From Camelus bactrianus (taxonomy: Eukaryota; Chordata; Mammalia; Artiodactyla; Camelidae): a stretch of 64,000 nt of DNA. The stretch lies in contig NC_133565.1 of assembly GCF_048773025.1 (NCBI RefSeq), forward strand, positions 31,806,457 to 31,870,456, written 5' to 3'. Positions 23,538 through 33,204 of the stretch are shown here, in pieces (the stretch's first letter is position 1; each line of letters begins with the position of its first letter). The notes under the pieces are model-generated. The model was not told the origin of the DNA, searched no databases, and was given only the letters and a program-made list of their open reading frames with translations. Both the position numbers and the translations under genes were made by a program.

Positions 23538-23732
23538 GCTTTTGTTATGTACTAGCTATGTGATTTGGGGCAATTTATTTCTCTGATCTTCAGTCTCTTC
23601 AACTTTCTTTAAAACAAGGATAATACCAAGTATGCCACTTGGTTATTGTGAATTAAATGAGCTAGCTCGTGTTAAGACCCTATAACAGTGTCTGCCACAT
23701 AGTGAAGTGCTCTGTAAATATTAGTTTCCTTC
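23538..23732 (+). repeat. MIR SINE
   Basis: 'actagctatgtgatttggggcaatttatttctctgatcttcagtc', 'aacaaggataataccaag', 'aattaaatgagctagctcg' and 'acagtgtctgccacatagtgaagtgctctgtaaatatta' give a nearly complete MIR core and tail. Confidence 0.85.
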
Positions 23733-23875
23733 TCTAATCCCCTGAACTTTAGGAAAATAGAAAATGTTTCCTCTCCTTTTACTTCATCAGAAAGATTCCT
23801 TAAATTAAATACACGGGGTCCTGGTCCTCAACTTCTGTTATCAGTAGTTGTACAACTAAATCTAAATAAAATGAG

Positions 23876-24025
23876 GGGCAATGTGACATAATGGAAAAGG
23901 GGGTTTGGAGTCAACAAATCTGTGTCTGAATCCCAGTTTGACTAAGAGCTTTGACCCTGAGCAATTTATCAAACCTCTCAAGCTTCTTATCTGAAAATGA
24001 GACTGTTAATCTAGCTTTTTATCAT
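23876..24025 (+). repeat. MIR SINE 5' part
   Basis: 'gacataatggaaaagggggtttggagtc', 'ctgtgtctgaatcccagtttgac' and 'gaccctgagcaatttatcaaacctctc' correspond to the tRNA-like head and start of the MIR core. The tail is missing. Confidence 0.8.
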
Positions 24026-24191
24026 TCTGTCATTCACATTCCCAGACATCGCAAATACTTAGAAAGGAACATGTCTTACTCATCTTTGTCTCTTCCATAC
24101 TAAGGCAAGGCTCAAAATTATAAGGTCTGCTGCTAGAAAAAGGCAGGAGATTTGAAATCAAGGGATTCAAGACTAGAATAAACAATTTACA

Positions 24192-24210
24192 TTAAGAAAA
24201 GTAAAGTACA
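24192..24210 (+). repeat. Vic-1 SINE target-site duplication, left copy
   Basis: ttaagaaaagtaaagtaca is matched imperfectly by ttaagaaacaaaattaca at 24360-24377, directly flanking the SINE. The mismatches suggest an insertion of moderate age. Confidence 0.7.
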
Positions 24211-24359
24211 GGGGGGAGGGTGTGGCTCAAGTGGTAAAGCGCATGCTTAGCATGCACAAGGTCCTGGGTTCAATCCCCTGTACCTCCTCTAAAAATAAAT
24301 AAACCTAATTACCTCCCCTTCACCACCACAATAAAATAATTAAATAACATAATAATAAA
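24211..24359 (+). mobile_element. Vic-1 (tRNA-Ala-derived) camelid SINE
   Basis: The head has an RNA polymerase III A box at 24223-24234 (tggctcaagtgg, one base longer than the usual 11-base box) and a B box at 24267-24276 (ggttcaatcc). The anticodon-arm text 'gcatgcttagcatgc' gives an AGC (Ala) loop, and the head ends at 'acctcc'. The tail begins 'taaaaataaataaacctaat', has a C-rich patch and ends in an (ATAA)-rich run. This order is that of the camelid Vic-1 family. It is a retroposed SINE, not a tRNA gene: the acceptor end is not paired, the A box is altered and duplicated target sites flank it. It is the strongest clue to the host lineage. Confidence 0.9.
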
Positions 24360-24379
24360 TTAAGAAACAAAATTACAAA

Positions 24380-25025
24380 CCCAGTTTAGTTGGCTCCAGC
24401 TCTAGGTACTATGTCATTGCTTCCTTTTTTTCCCTTAGAAATGGACTTCAAATATTCTTTTCCTACAGGGAGATGCAAAGTGGGGAATACATATTAGTGA
24501 AGGTCATTTGAATCACACTTTAAAACTAAGAATTCTTTAATTTACCATAAGGCAGTACTTACCATAAGTCAATACTCATTCTATGTAATGGACTTGTTTT
24601 AAGTGATAAAATAACCAAGAGGTGTTTTAGTTTAGTTTTAGTTTCAGTTTAGAAAATATTACAGGTTTAAAAAGCCAAATAGTAATCTTACCTCAAAAAA
24701 CTAGTTTCAATGAGTAACAATACTTTGTTGAAGATGATTTAACTACTCAGAATAGGATTGCACGAAGCACTGTAGTTCATTTCATTATGCAAAAACACCT
24801 CCAGAGCTATAGCTCTTAACTTTTGAGTGAAGGGTGAGTGGTAAGGTATATGAAACTGAGAATCAGATGAAAGCTAGGAATTGCATGCCCAGAAAAATGC
24901 ACATACATGCATCATGTTTTGCATATAATTTTAGCTGAGTCAAGTATCCTGTGGATCACTAAAACCTGTTAGTAGACTCGAAGCAACTGGTTTTTGAGTT
25001 TTTCAAAATGTAGACTTACAGGATT
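24380..25025. other. Unique non-coding stretch
   Basis: No repeat or exon is recognised. A short purine/pyrimidine-skewed run of 'gtttta/gttttag' units lies near 24624-24652. Confidence 0.4.
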
Positions 25026-25029
25026 TTAG

Positions 25030-25252
25030 AATTTTTTTAAATTGAAGCACAGTCAGTTACAATGTGTCAGTCTCTGGTGTACAGCACAATGTCCCAGTCA
25101 TGCATAGACATACATACATTTGTTTTCATATTTTTTCCATTAAAGGTTATTATAAGATATTGAACATAGGTCCCTGTGCTATACAAATTTTTTAAAATCT
25201 ATTTTTATAAATAGTGGCTAACATTTGTAAATCGCAAACTCCTAAATTTATA
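25030..25252 (-). mobile_element. L1 3' UTR fragment, minus strand
   Basis: Antisense of the same L1 3' terminus as at 2569-2838: 'cacagtcagttacaatgtgtcagtctctggtgtacagcacaatg', 'tccctgtgctatac' and 'atcgcaaactcctaaattta'. Severely 5' truncated, no ORF. Confidence 0.85.
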
Positions 25253-25529
25253 AGCAATTTGGTAATCATCTAATACAAACTGCTAAGAGAAAAATGAAGA
25301 AACAGTGGTCCAGAAAGATAAAAAAGAATTAATAAAAGAAAAAAAAAAGCCTTACTGCACTCAGGAAACAAGAGGTGTCCAACTACCATGCTAATCCATA
25401 TTAAGACTGACAATGCAGAATTTCTATAAATGTATGCCTTTGGGTCAGAGTAATTATCACAATGGAACCAGGACAGGAGACTTTCAAATGTCTTTTGGTC
25501 TAAACACATGATAGATCATCATTTGTGGT

Positions 25530-25735
25530 TAAGAAAATGAAACGTGGAATTATATAGACGTGAAAAAGTTGATCAAGTCATTTAACCTTTCTTAGCCTCA
25601 GGTTCTTCATAACCAAATGTCAATGATAAAACCTACCTTCACAGGATTATTTTAAGGATAAAATCAGGTAACACATATAAAGTATTTAACACAGTGCCTA
25701 GTACATAGTAGGTGCTCATGAAATGACATGAATTT
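25530..25735 (+). repeat. MIR SINE
   Basis: 'caagtcatttaacctttcttagcctcaggttcttcat', 'acctaccttcacaggattattttaaggat' and 'acagtgcctagtacatagtaggtgctcatgaaatgac' follow the MIR core and tail in sense orientation. Confidence 0.85.
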
Positions 25736-25748
25736 TTAAATATTTTTG

Positions 25749-26123
25749 GTAAGAAAAATACCATATGATATCACTTGAATGTGAAATCTTAAAAAAAAAA
25801 AAGAAGAAGACACAAATGAACTTATCTACAAAACAGAAACAGAATCACTGACATAGTAAACAAACTTATGGCTACTGGGGGGTAAAGGGGGTGACAGGGA
25901 TAAATTGGGAGTTCAAGATTCACTAATACTAACTACTATATATAAAATAGATAAACAACAAGTTCATACTGAATAGCACAGGGAACTATATTCAATATCT
26001 TGTAGTAACCTGTAATGAAAAAGAATATGAAAACAAATATACGTATGTTCATGTATGACTGAAACATTATGCTGTACACCAGAAACTGACACAATGTAAA
26101 CTGACTATATTTCAGTTTTTAAA
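25749..26123 (+). mobile_element. L1 3' UTR fragment, sense strand
   Basis: Starts in the last part of ORF2/3' UTR ('taccatatgatatcacttga') and runs through 'aaacttatggctactgggggg', 'atagcacagggaactatattc', 'gaatatgaaaacaaatatacg' and 'gctgtacaccagaaactgac' to an eroded A-rich end at about 26123. It is one of at least six copies of this 3' terminus in the window and well preserved. Confidence 0.9.
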
Positions 26124-26204
26124 AATCCTAAGAATATTTCTTGTCAAGTCATGGAATTGAGTAAAATATGAAATAAAACCTCAAAGTAAATGAGATGCTT
26201 TCCA

Positions 26205-26318
26205 GCTGAATAAAATAAGTAGCAAACATTTGCTGAGTATCTGCTATACAGTATACTATTCAAGGTGTTACTGAGGATACAAAAAGGATAAAGTTGTCCT
26301 CCTTTCAAGGGGAATTAG
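26205..26318 (-). repeat. L2 LINE 3' end, minus strand
   Basis: 'caaacatttgctgagtatctgctatacagtatactattcaaggtgttactgaggatacaaaaagg' is the antisense L2 tail ('aaatatttattgagcacctactatgtgcc...ctggggatacag'). Confidence 0.65.
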
Positions 26319-26789
26319 GCAAAGACACAGAGCTTTTTCCTTCTCAGTTTCCATCTTGGGTTCCTCTTTTTCCTTTCCCCTAGGGCTCAGCTTTTTGCTC
26401 ACTTCATACTCTACCACAGGACTGAAGGACCCTCACATGAATACCTCTAATCCTGACCTTTCACCTGAGCATCAGATTCCAATTTCCCCACCTGAAAGTA
26501 CCAGAGGCATAATATGTTAAAAGCTTTCCTTAAAATCTGTTCCTTTTTTAAATTCCCTGTTATACCATAGCCACCTAGAAACCAAAAGTCTGACAGTAAT
26601 CTCACATTTACCAATCATTTAAAATGTTTGTTTGATTTCTACTCTAAATACTTTCCAAGTATACTTCTTTAACTTTATCCTATTAAGAGTATTCAAATCC
26701 AGGTCATTATCTCTCAATATGACTAAATCAGTAATCTAACTGGTCTACCCACCTCTACGCTCATCCTACATCAAAATCATTTACCATTC

Positions 26790-27195
26790 TGCCATCAAAA
26801 CGACAACTCTAAAATGAAAATCTTGCCACACCATGTATATGTCAAACCCTTCAATGTCTATTATCCACAGAATAAAGCCTAAGTTCACTCACAAAACAAA
26901 TGCCCAAGCATGACCTATAAAATCCTCAAATGACTTGGTTCATGCATATCTCTTCAGTCTAATTTCTTATCTCCCACTTTATCACACCACAGCCATACTG
27001 AACTATTTGTCAAGCCTCATGCCCTTCTCTTTGCCAATATAACCTTATACCCCTTCCATGAATAGAAAACTCCTACTTGTTCTTCAAGATTCAGGTCCAG
27101 GATCACCTCCTCTGGGAAGCCTCCAGAGTATACTTTCCTACCCCACCAAGCTCACACATTTTCCAGCAAGCACTCAGGAAATATTTGTTAAACTA
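26790..27195 (+). mobile_element. L2 LINE 3' region
   Basis: The order is L2-like throughout: 'aaaatcttgccacaccatg', 'cccttcaatgtctattatccacagaataaagcc', 'gcatgacctataaaatcctcaaatgacttgg', 'caccacagccatactgaac', 'aggatcacctcctctgggaagcctcc' and 'caagcactcaggaaatatttgttaaact'. About 400 bp of an ancient LINE with no ORF left. Confidence 0.75.
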
Positions 27196-29080
27196 AACTG
27201 AAACTAAGCAAACTAATGACAAAGCAGCAAATAATTTATACATATAAAGCCAGTGAGAAGGGAAAACTAGATGGATTTCAGTGTTTCTTTGGAGAAAAAG
27301 TCTTGATCTGGGATATGAGGAGTAATCGGTCACAGATTGTTGAAGAAAGGAAAATATTTGAGTGAGTAAAACAGACATGACACACGTAGACAAGAAGTGG
27401 ATAAGGCAAGACTTGAGGGACAGTAAACAGCAAATATAAACTCACAGATGCAGCCGTCCTGTACAAAGATGTTTAGAGACCACAACCAAGAAATCATCAA
27501 AGATTTTAAAATAGTTTTCTCTGAAATTGTATGACATACTTATCATTGACAGACACTAACCTGCACTTTCATTAGAGATACTAGTTTAGAAAGATATTTT
27601 CATCTTTTAGTTAATCCCTCACATTTTTATAAATTTGAGAAGATACTCCCACTTAATTAGTATGTACTGAAGAACTTACATAAAATCCTGAAATTATAAC
27701 ATATCCCTATATGGCATAATAGCTTACTGAAATTGGAATAAGGTAACACAGACTCCCTCAGTTAGGTCAAGGGCTAGTCGATCTCATTAAATAATCTTTA
27801 ATATTAGAGCATTAGGCTGCTCCAAATCAGCAGGTGAAAATGAAAATATAGTAAGCTTAATGTCAATTCACAGGAATTGAATTGTAGGTATTTTGCTTTC
27901 TGAATGCAGAACTAAAGAATATCAATCCTGCAACTTAAATAAATACACTAGTCATAGTATGGAATGGACCTATGAAGTATTCCCATATAAAGAGTGAAGA
28001 TTAAGGTTATCTACCAAGAGTAAGAAGAGGGGGAAAATACTGTCATCCCTGAACTATACTTCATGACACAAAATCTACTGCTTGCAGTAAAGCCAGAGAA
28101 GACTCACCCTAACACATTAACTAGAAAATCACACATTAGTCAGAAGAGGATCAAATTAGAAGAATAAATAGAATAAACCAGCTATCCCAATAGGAGCATC
28201 TCTTCATGAATGTCTGTATCGTTTTTATTTTATATACTTAATATATCTGTATAAGATAGTAACAACCCAAGGCACATCTTCTATATCAAGAGGAGAGGTG
28301 ATTAGAAAAGAGATTTATATTAGCAAGCACAGAAGCACTTTGGAGCTTAAAAATCACTTGCATGGATTTGTATGTCTTCTTGCCCTTGTCTCTGTAAACA
28401 CCAATTCCCTGCTTTCAGATTTGCAGACAGGAAAAAGCAAGATACAAAGCTCAACGTTAATTTTCAACATAACACTGATGTTATGTCAGAAGATATGGGT
28501 GATTCTCACTCTCACATAATACCTGTCATTTTAAAACACCCCTACTGATACGAACTAACATTAGTGAATGAAAGGTTAAAAAATCCTTTTAGGCTGCTGT
28601 CTTTGAGCAAATTGACAGATATGAATGCACAAACGCTAGTCTTGGATTATGAAATCCCCTCACACATGAACACCACTGTAAAATAAATTTCTCAAAGAGA
28701 AGATGGAATGAAAATGTTGCAAGCTTGCTAAAGAGAATAACATCAAGCTATAAAAGAAACTGGCAGCCTACCAACATGATGTTGACAAACACGTTATGCT
28801 CAGGTGCACTGTAGATGATCATTTAGATGCTGTCAGGCAATGCCACCTATATTTCTTCAATATTCCATTTTTATTTAAAAAAAAAAAACCCCACTGGCTT
28901 AGGGAATATGGAATCATCCATCTGTAACAGCACACTATTTTTTGTCTGATATGGATTTATTTTTTCAAAAAGAAAAGAGAGCTATATATCCTGGGATAAC
29001 AATCGCCACCATAAATTGGGACTAATGTCTGCATTGTACAAGGTAAGGATCATTCATTAAAGAGTAGCAGCTTTTACACA
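27196..29080. other. Unique non-coding stretch
   Basis: No exon, RNA gene or clear repeat. The short open frames on both strands between 27193 and 28519 lack recognisable motifs. The part 28560-28860 has a non-repetitive, moderately balanced composition and could be conserved DNA. Confidence 0.35.
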
Positions 29081-29743
29081 CAGTCAATCCTTGCTATTTG
29101 CGGTAGTTATGTTCTATGAAGTTTCCACAAACACCGAATTACTGAATCATGTGCTTCCACTGCTTCCAAGAAATGGGAAATACGGGGCCTCTGCTTACAT
29201 TTTATCAACCTATCAATATGTATAAGTTTTTAAATGTGTACTTCGGTTTAAAGATACCTTAATTAATATACACTGTTGATTCATTAAAACTGAACCTGCA
29301 GCCAACAGGGTAACTCATAACTGAACAAAAACTTATCTAACAAGCGTATTTCCTCTATTAGGCACATCACAACCTTCATGTGCTTGGGAACATTACACAG
29401 TACTTCAGCACAACAGCTGGGGGGCATGTCTAACAGTGAAATCACCCCCCAAAAAGCACAAAATGTGAAAAACATGGAACTAAGGCGACTGCAAAAAAGG
29501 ATGCTTCATTACAGTATGAGTGTTAAAACAAGAAGGCAAGGTGTCACCTCGTCTGACCTCAGCTGAGAAAGTGCACATCAGGCAACTCAGTTTTGGGGCT
29601 GTTGTTCTGGGTTTTTTTTAACCACTCAGTTTATGTCTGCAAATGATCGTGAAAATACCATAGTTATTGATCTGGGAGTTACAAATACATTTTAGAAAGT
29701 AGGTATATCTGCAATTATGGAATCCACGAATGAGGATCAAATG
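29081..29743 (-). mobile_element. Tigger-type (pogo/Tc1-mariner) DNA transposon, internally shortened
   Basis: The plus-strand left end reads 'cagtcaatccttgctatttg', and the right end, read in reverse complement, gives 'tgatcctcattcgtggattc'. These are imperfect terminal inverted repeats. Between them the minus strand encodes, at about 29300-29430, MPPSCCAEVLCNVPKHMK followed by VVMCLIEEIRLLDKF. This matches the start of Tigger/pogo transposases (MPPKRSAEVLSSVPKRKKAVMCLTEKIRVLDKL), whose CENP-B-like N-terminal helix-turn-helix binds DNA. The catalytic DDE domain is absent: the family is about 2.5 kb when full length and this copy is 0.66 kb. It moved, if at all, with help from other copies. 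Subfamily not fixed. Confidence 0.8.
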
Positions 29744-29813
29744 TGTATATGTGCGTATATATGTGTATGTGTACCTGTGTGGACATACACATACGTATAT
29801 ATGCACACATATA

Positions 29814-29844
<31 letters not shown>
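29744..29844 (+). repeat. Compound (TG/TA)n microsatellite with self-complementary arms
   Basis: Alternating purine-pyrimidine sequence for about 100 bp: TGTATA and TGTG units, then CACATACG units, then a (TG)n-(TA)n run. 'atatgtgcgtatatatgtgtatgtgtacc' is roughly complementary to 'acatacacatacgtatatatgcacacat'. It starts at the right end of the Tigger element. Confidence 0.9.
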
Positions 29845-30079
29845 GAATGACATGTGACATATGACACATCTGATAGGAAAGATAAGTTATGAGACTCTCT
29901 AGTCTGAGACTTTCCTAAGTCTGTATTTCCTTTTTGTCTCCTAGACGCTTCCACCTGAATGTCCTATCAGCACTTCAAACTTAAAAGACTAAGGTGACCT
30001 TCTGCACTTACCATAAACCTGTCTTCTGCTATATTATGTCTCCAATATTAGCACCATCATCACACCTACTCAAGTCATT

Positions 30080-30700
30080 GTGACTCTGATTCCCTTCTCC
30101 ACATTGTACCCAGGAAGCATCATGTTGATTCTTCCTCTGAAATATCTCTTAAGGTTATCTCCCCCTGCCCAAGCCCACTACAGTTATCACTAAATGCCTT
30201 CCTATTATTTTGGACCATCCTTACAGCTTACTGTCTTCCCTCTCCACCCTCTACTCCAGAATCACAGGTGATTTACTGTCAGTATTATTTTTCCAAGACT
30301 TAATTACACTCTTCACTTCCTGGTACCTGTAAGATGAGCTTGAGATTCCCTGGTACGGTATACGTGTTCTTTAACAACATGGCACCAAATCATCTTCTTA
30401 GACTCATCTACTGACACTTGTCTCTGATAAGCTCTATACTCTAGCCATAGTGATCTATTTCCCATTCTCTGAATATCTCATACTTTTTAAAGGCCCTTTA
30501 TACATGTTGGAAGTTTCACTAGTAATCTTCTCTCTTTCGTTTTCTACTTGCCCTTAAAGCCTCTGCTGATGTCACCTCCTCTGTGAAGTCTTTCCTGATG
30601 AGCCTCTGACTCCACCTCAGGCCAAGTTAGTCAGTGTCTTCCCTGTGCTTCCACAGTATTTTTGTAATATTTCTATTATCTAATTCCTTAACTTAAGTTC
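30080..30700 (+). mobile_element. L2 LINE fragment
   Basis: Weak but ordered L2 landmarks: 'aacatggcaccaaatcatcttcttagactcatctactgac', 'tactctagccatagtgatctatttcc', 'tgatgtcacctcctctgtgaagtctttcctgatgagcc' and 'ccctgtgcttccacagtattttt'. Ancient and non-coding. The left edge is uncertain. Confidence 0.6.
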
Positions 30701-30714
30701 TGATTACTAAGGCG

Positions 30715-30845
30715 GAAAGTGTGAGAATTTACCAAGTTGGCCAAATATTGATTGACTATTGCAGTTGGGTGATGGGGATTCATGATACAACTGTGTACTT
30801 CAGTGTGTATGCTAAATGTTCATTAAAAGAAAGGTAAAAACTTGA
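30715..30845 (+). repeat. Old L1-like 3' tail
   Basis: 'tgcagttgggtgatggggattcatgatac' followed by 'tgtatgctaaatgttcattaaaagaaaggt' resembles old L1 3' termini. It is followed by a purine-rich GGAGAGG tract at 30846-30880. Confidence 0.35.
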
Positions 30846-31239
30846 GAGGGAGAGGAGCGAGGAGGGGAGGGAAGGAGAGAAAGAATCTGTCTACAAGTAA
30901 TTGAAAATCTGACTTAAACAAACAGGGCATTAATCCCACCCCACCCTACCCCGTAAGACGTCTCCAGAGACAGGCAGACAGACTAGCTTTGGTACAGGGG
31001 CTCGAGAAGGTCATCAAAGACCAAGGCTCTTTCTATTTTTTTGCTCCACTAAGTGTGTTGATTTTTTGCTTTAAAGCTGTCTGCTACAGATGCAGGCATT
31101 ACCTCCACATTCAAGGCAGGAAAAAGGACATTGCCAGTCACACTATTATCTCTTTAATATGAAAAACAAAGGCTTTTGTCAGTGCCCTCAGCAAACGTAG
31201 TTTCTATCACATCATCTGTGGCTGCTGGGTCATCGACAG

Positions 31240-31345
31240 TGTCTCGATGGCCTCATCTCCTTGAGAGCAGAGACTATTTTTGTACGTTAGCAACCAATCC
31301 AGTGTCTAGCACATAGAGGTTCTTTGTATCTAATGAATGTATGAG
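31240..31345 (+). repeat. L2 LINE 3' terminus
   Basis: 'ctccttgagagcagagactatttttg' then 'ccagtgtctagcacatagaggttctttgtatctaatgaatg' matches the end of L2 in sense orientation. Confidence 0.7.
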
Positions 31346-31589
31346 TCTAATAAAGGAAACAGTAGCAAGTATCATAACAGAAGAACTCTGCTTTCCTAAT
31401 TTTCTTTTCTTGTTATACAATATAATAGAAGTGCTTAAAAAGTGCCAGTGCTGCACAAATAAGGAATTATTAGTCTTACAGTGGTTTGACATCTGTAATC
31501 ATGAAATATTTTCCAATGATTGCTCCCTTTGTAGAGTAACAGAGGACTAACAAAGAATAGAAACCTGAATTTTTGTCCAAGCAAAAACA

Positions 31590-31712
31590 ATCTTGACGAA
31601 CCTCAGTTTACTTAAAAGATAATGTTTGTTTCCCAGGGTTGTTCTGAAGATACAGTAAACATAAATAATACGAATGCATTCTTAAATATATAAAACACTA
31701 TAAACCCTTGCA
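31590..31712 (+). repeat. MIR SINE 3' part
   Basis: 'tgacgaacctcagtttacttaaaagataatg' and 'cccagggttgttctgaagatacagtaaacataaataatacg' match the MIR core after the central CTCAG block. Confidence 0.65.
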
Positions 31713-31714
31713 TT

Positions 31715-33200
31715 TTAAAACTAATGGATGTGTTAAATCTTAAGAGGAAACTTATAGTTCTTATGTAGTTTACGTTACTGTTAGATACCATCTGTCACAC
31801 AAACAATATGTATGAATCAAAAATTAAACACTATCAGTATCTCGTATGGATGCCAGACATTCCACAGTTAGATGAGATTCTGGACTTGGCCCTGGTTCTT
31901 TCGTGACTATAGGAAGTAACCTAACTGTACCTTACATTTATACCTCATTAAGGAAAGAATGCTTTATATAATAAAACTGGTGTCTCGATGCAAATATATA
32001 ATGCACACAATTTGTAAAGCAGGATATGAAAAACAAAATAAATTGGTTAACACAGAACAGATGACATCAAATCCCAATTCATCAATTAATAATCACTACC
32101 AATAAATGAACACTACTAAAATAGGTCAAGGTCCTAAAGCACTTTTAAGTTAAATCAAGTGAGAAATAAAACAGCAGAGCATTGAATACTAATTTTCCCC
32201 TGGCTTTAATAACTCTGACTGAGCTTATAAAGAGTACCCCTCAGGGTGACCTCACAGCTCATATGCATAGGCAACACTGGTGATCAGAACTATTTCTGAT
32301 AAATGATAACCTCAATGGCCTGTTTTCCAAGTTTTTACTAAGCTGTATATTTCCTCATATATAAGAATGTTTTATTAAAATAAGCATCGTGTATATACAA
32401 CCAAAAAACAGTAGCCAATGTTAAAGAAGAGAAAAATGACAGCTCTAAATCAATAAAAATCTCCACAGAATATTGTAGTAAAAACTGATGCCTCTTCACT
32501 TTTATTGGATCTGGAGACAATAGCTGCTTTGAAGAAAAACATGGTCTTCTGTCAAGTCTACTTAATTAACTCTCACTTCTCAAACATTCAAATGCCTTAA
32601 CCTTATTATTAAAGGCTTACCATTTCCTGATTCATTTAAGCAGAAACTATTCTCTGTGTAGGTTACCATGGAATTATTTAATACTGAAAACTGACTCATC
32701 TTAACACAAAAAAACTGCATCAAGACTGTAAGCTAGTAAATTCCAGCAGAGCACTGCATAAAGCATCATTAGGTCATAAACAGAACTGAAAAATTCCAAC
32801 CATGGATCAAACTTCTTATCAGACAGTTATGCCTACAGGAGGAACATCTATTTTGATAAGAAACCAAAATGTTAGAATGGTAAGAATGAGCTTATGTTTT
32901 ATAGCTGTATCTACCCAGTTTCAACTACATCAATTCTTGTTTTTAAACAGGGAGAAATAGATTATTTCTCTTCTTGTTTTATCTGTATACATAGCTTTAT
33001 TAGCTGAAACTTCTGCAATATTTCTCCAATAAGAATTGGAAGTACCTGATATAAGCAATAAATTCTTTGTCAATGTTGTAAAATATAACTTGTATGTTAT
33101 ATGTTTATGATGATTAGCTATTTAAAATATTTAACTTTGCAGATGGATGAGGAAGTATATTAAAGATTAATTGTTCTTTAAAACATCATTTTCTCTCATT
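31715..33200. other. Unique non-coding stretch
   Basis: No gene is seen. A weak MIR-like block may lie at 31870-31960 ('ttctggacttggccctggttc...aagtaacctaactgtacctt'). The rest is AT-rich and unassigned. Confidence 0.35.
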
Positions 33201-33204
33201 AAAA

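Noticed and set aside
24211-24285. Possible functional tRNA-Ala gene
   Set aside because: The A box has an extra base, the acceptor ends do not pair, and a SINE tail plus target-site duplications follow; it is the head of a Vic-1 SINE.
22770-25735. CRISPR-like regular repeats
   Set aside because: The recurring blocks are diverged MIR SINEs with irregular spacing, and the genome is mammalian.
29618-29954. Two minus-strand frames of repeated Tyr/Thr/His/Ile
   Set aside because: They are translations of the TG/TA microsatellite.
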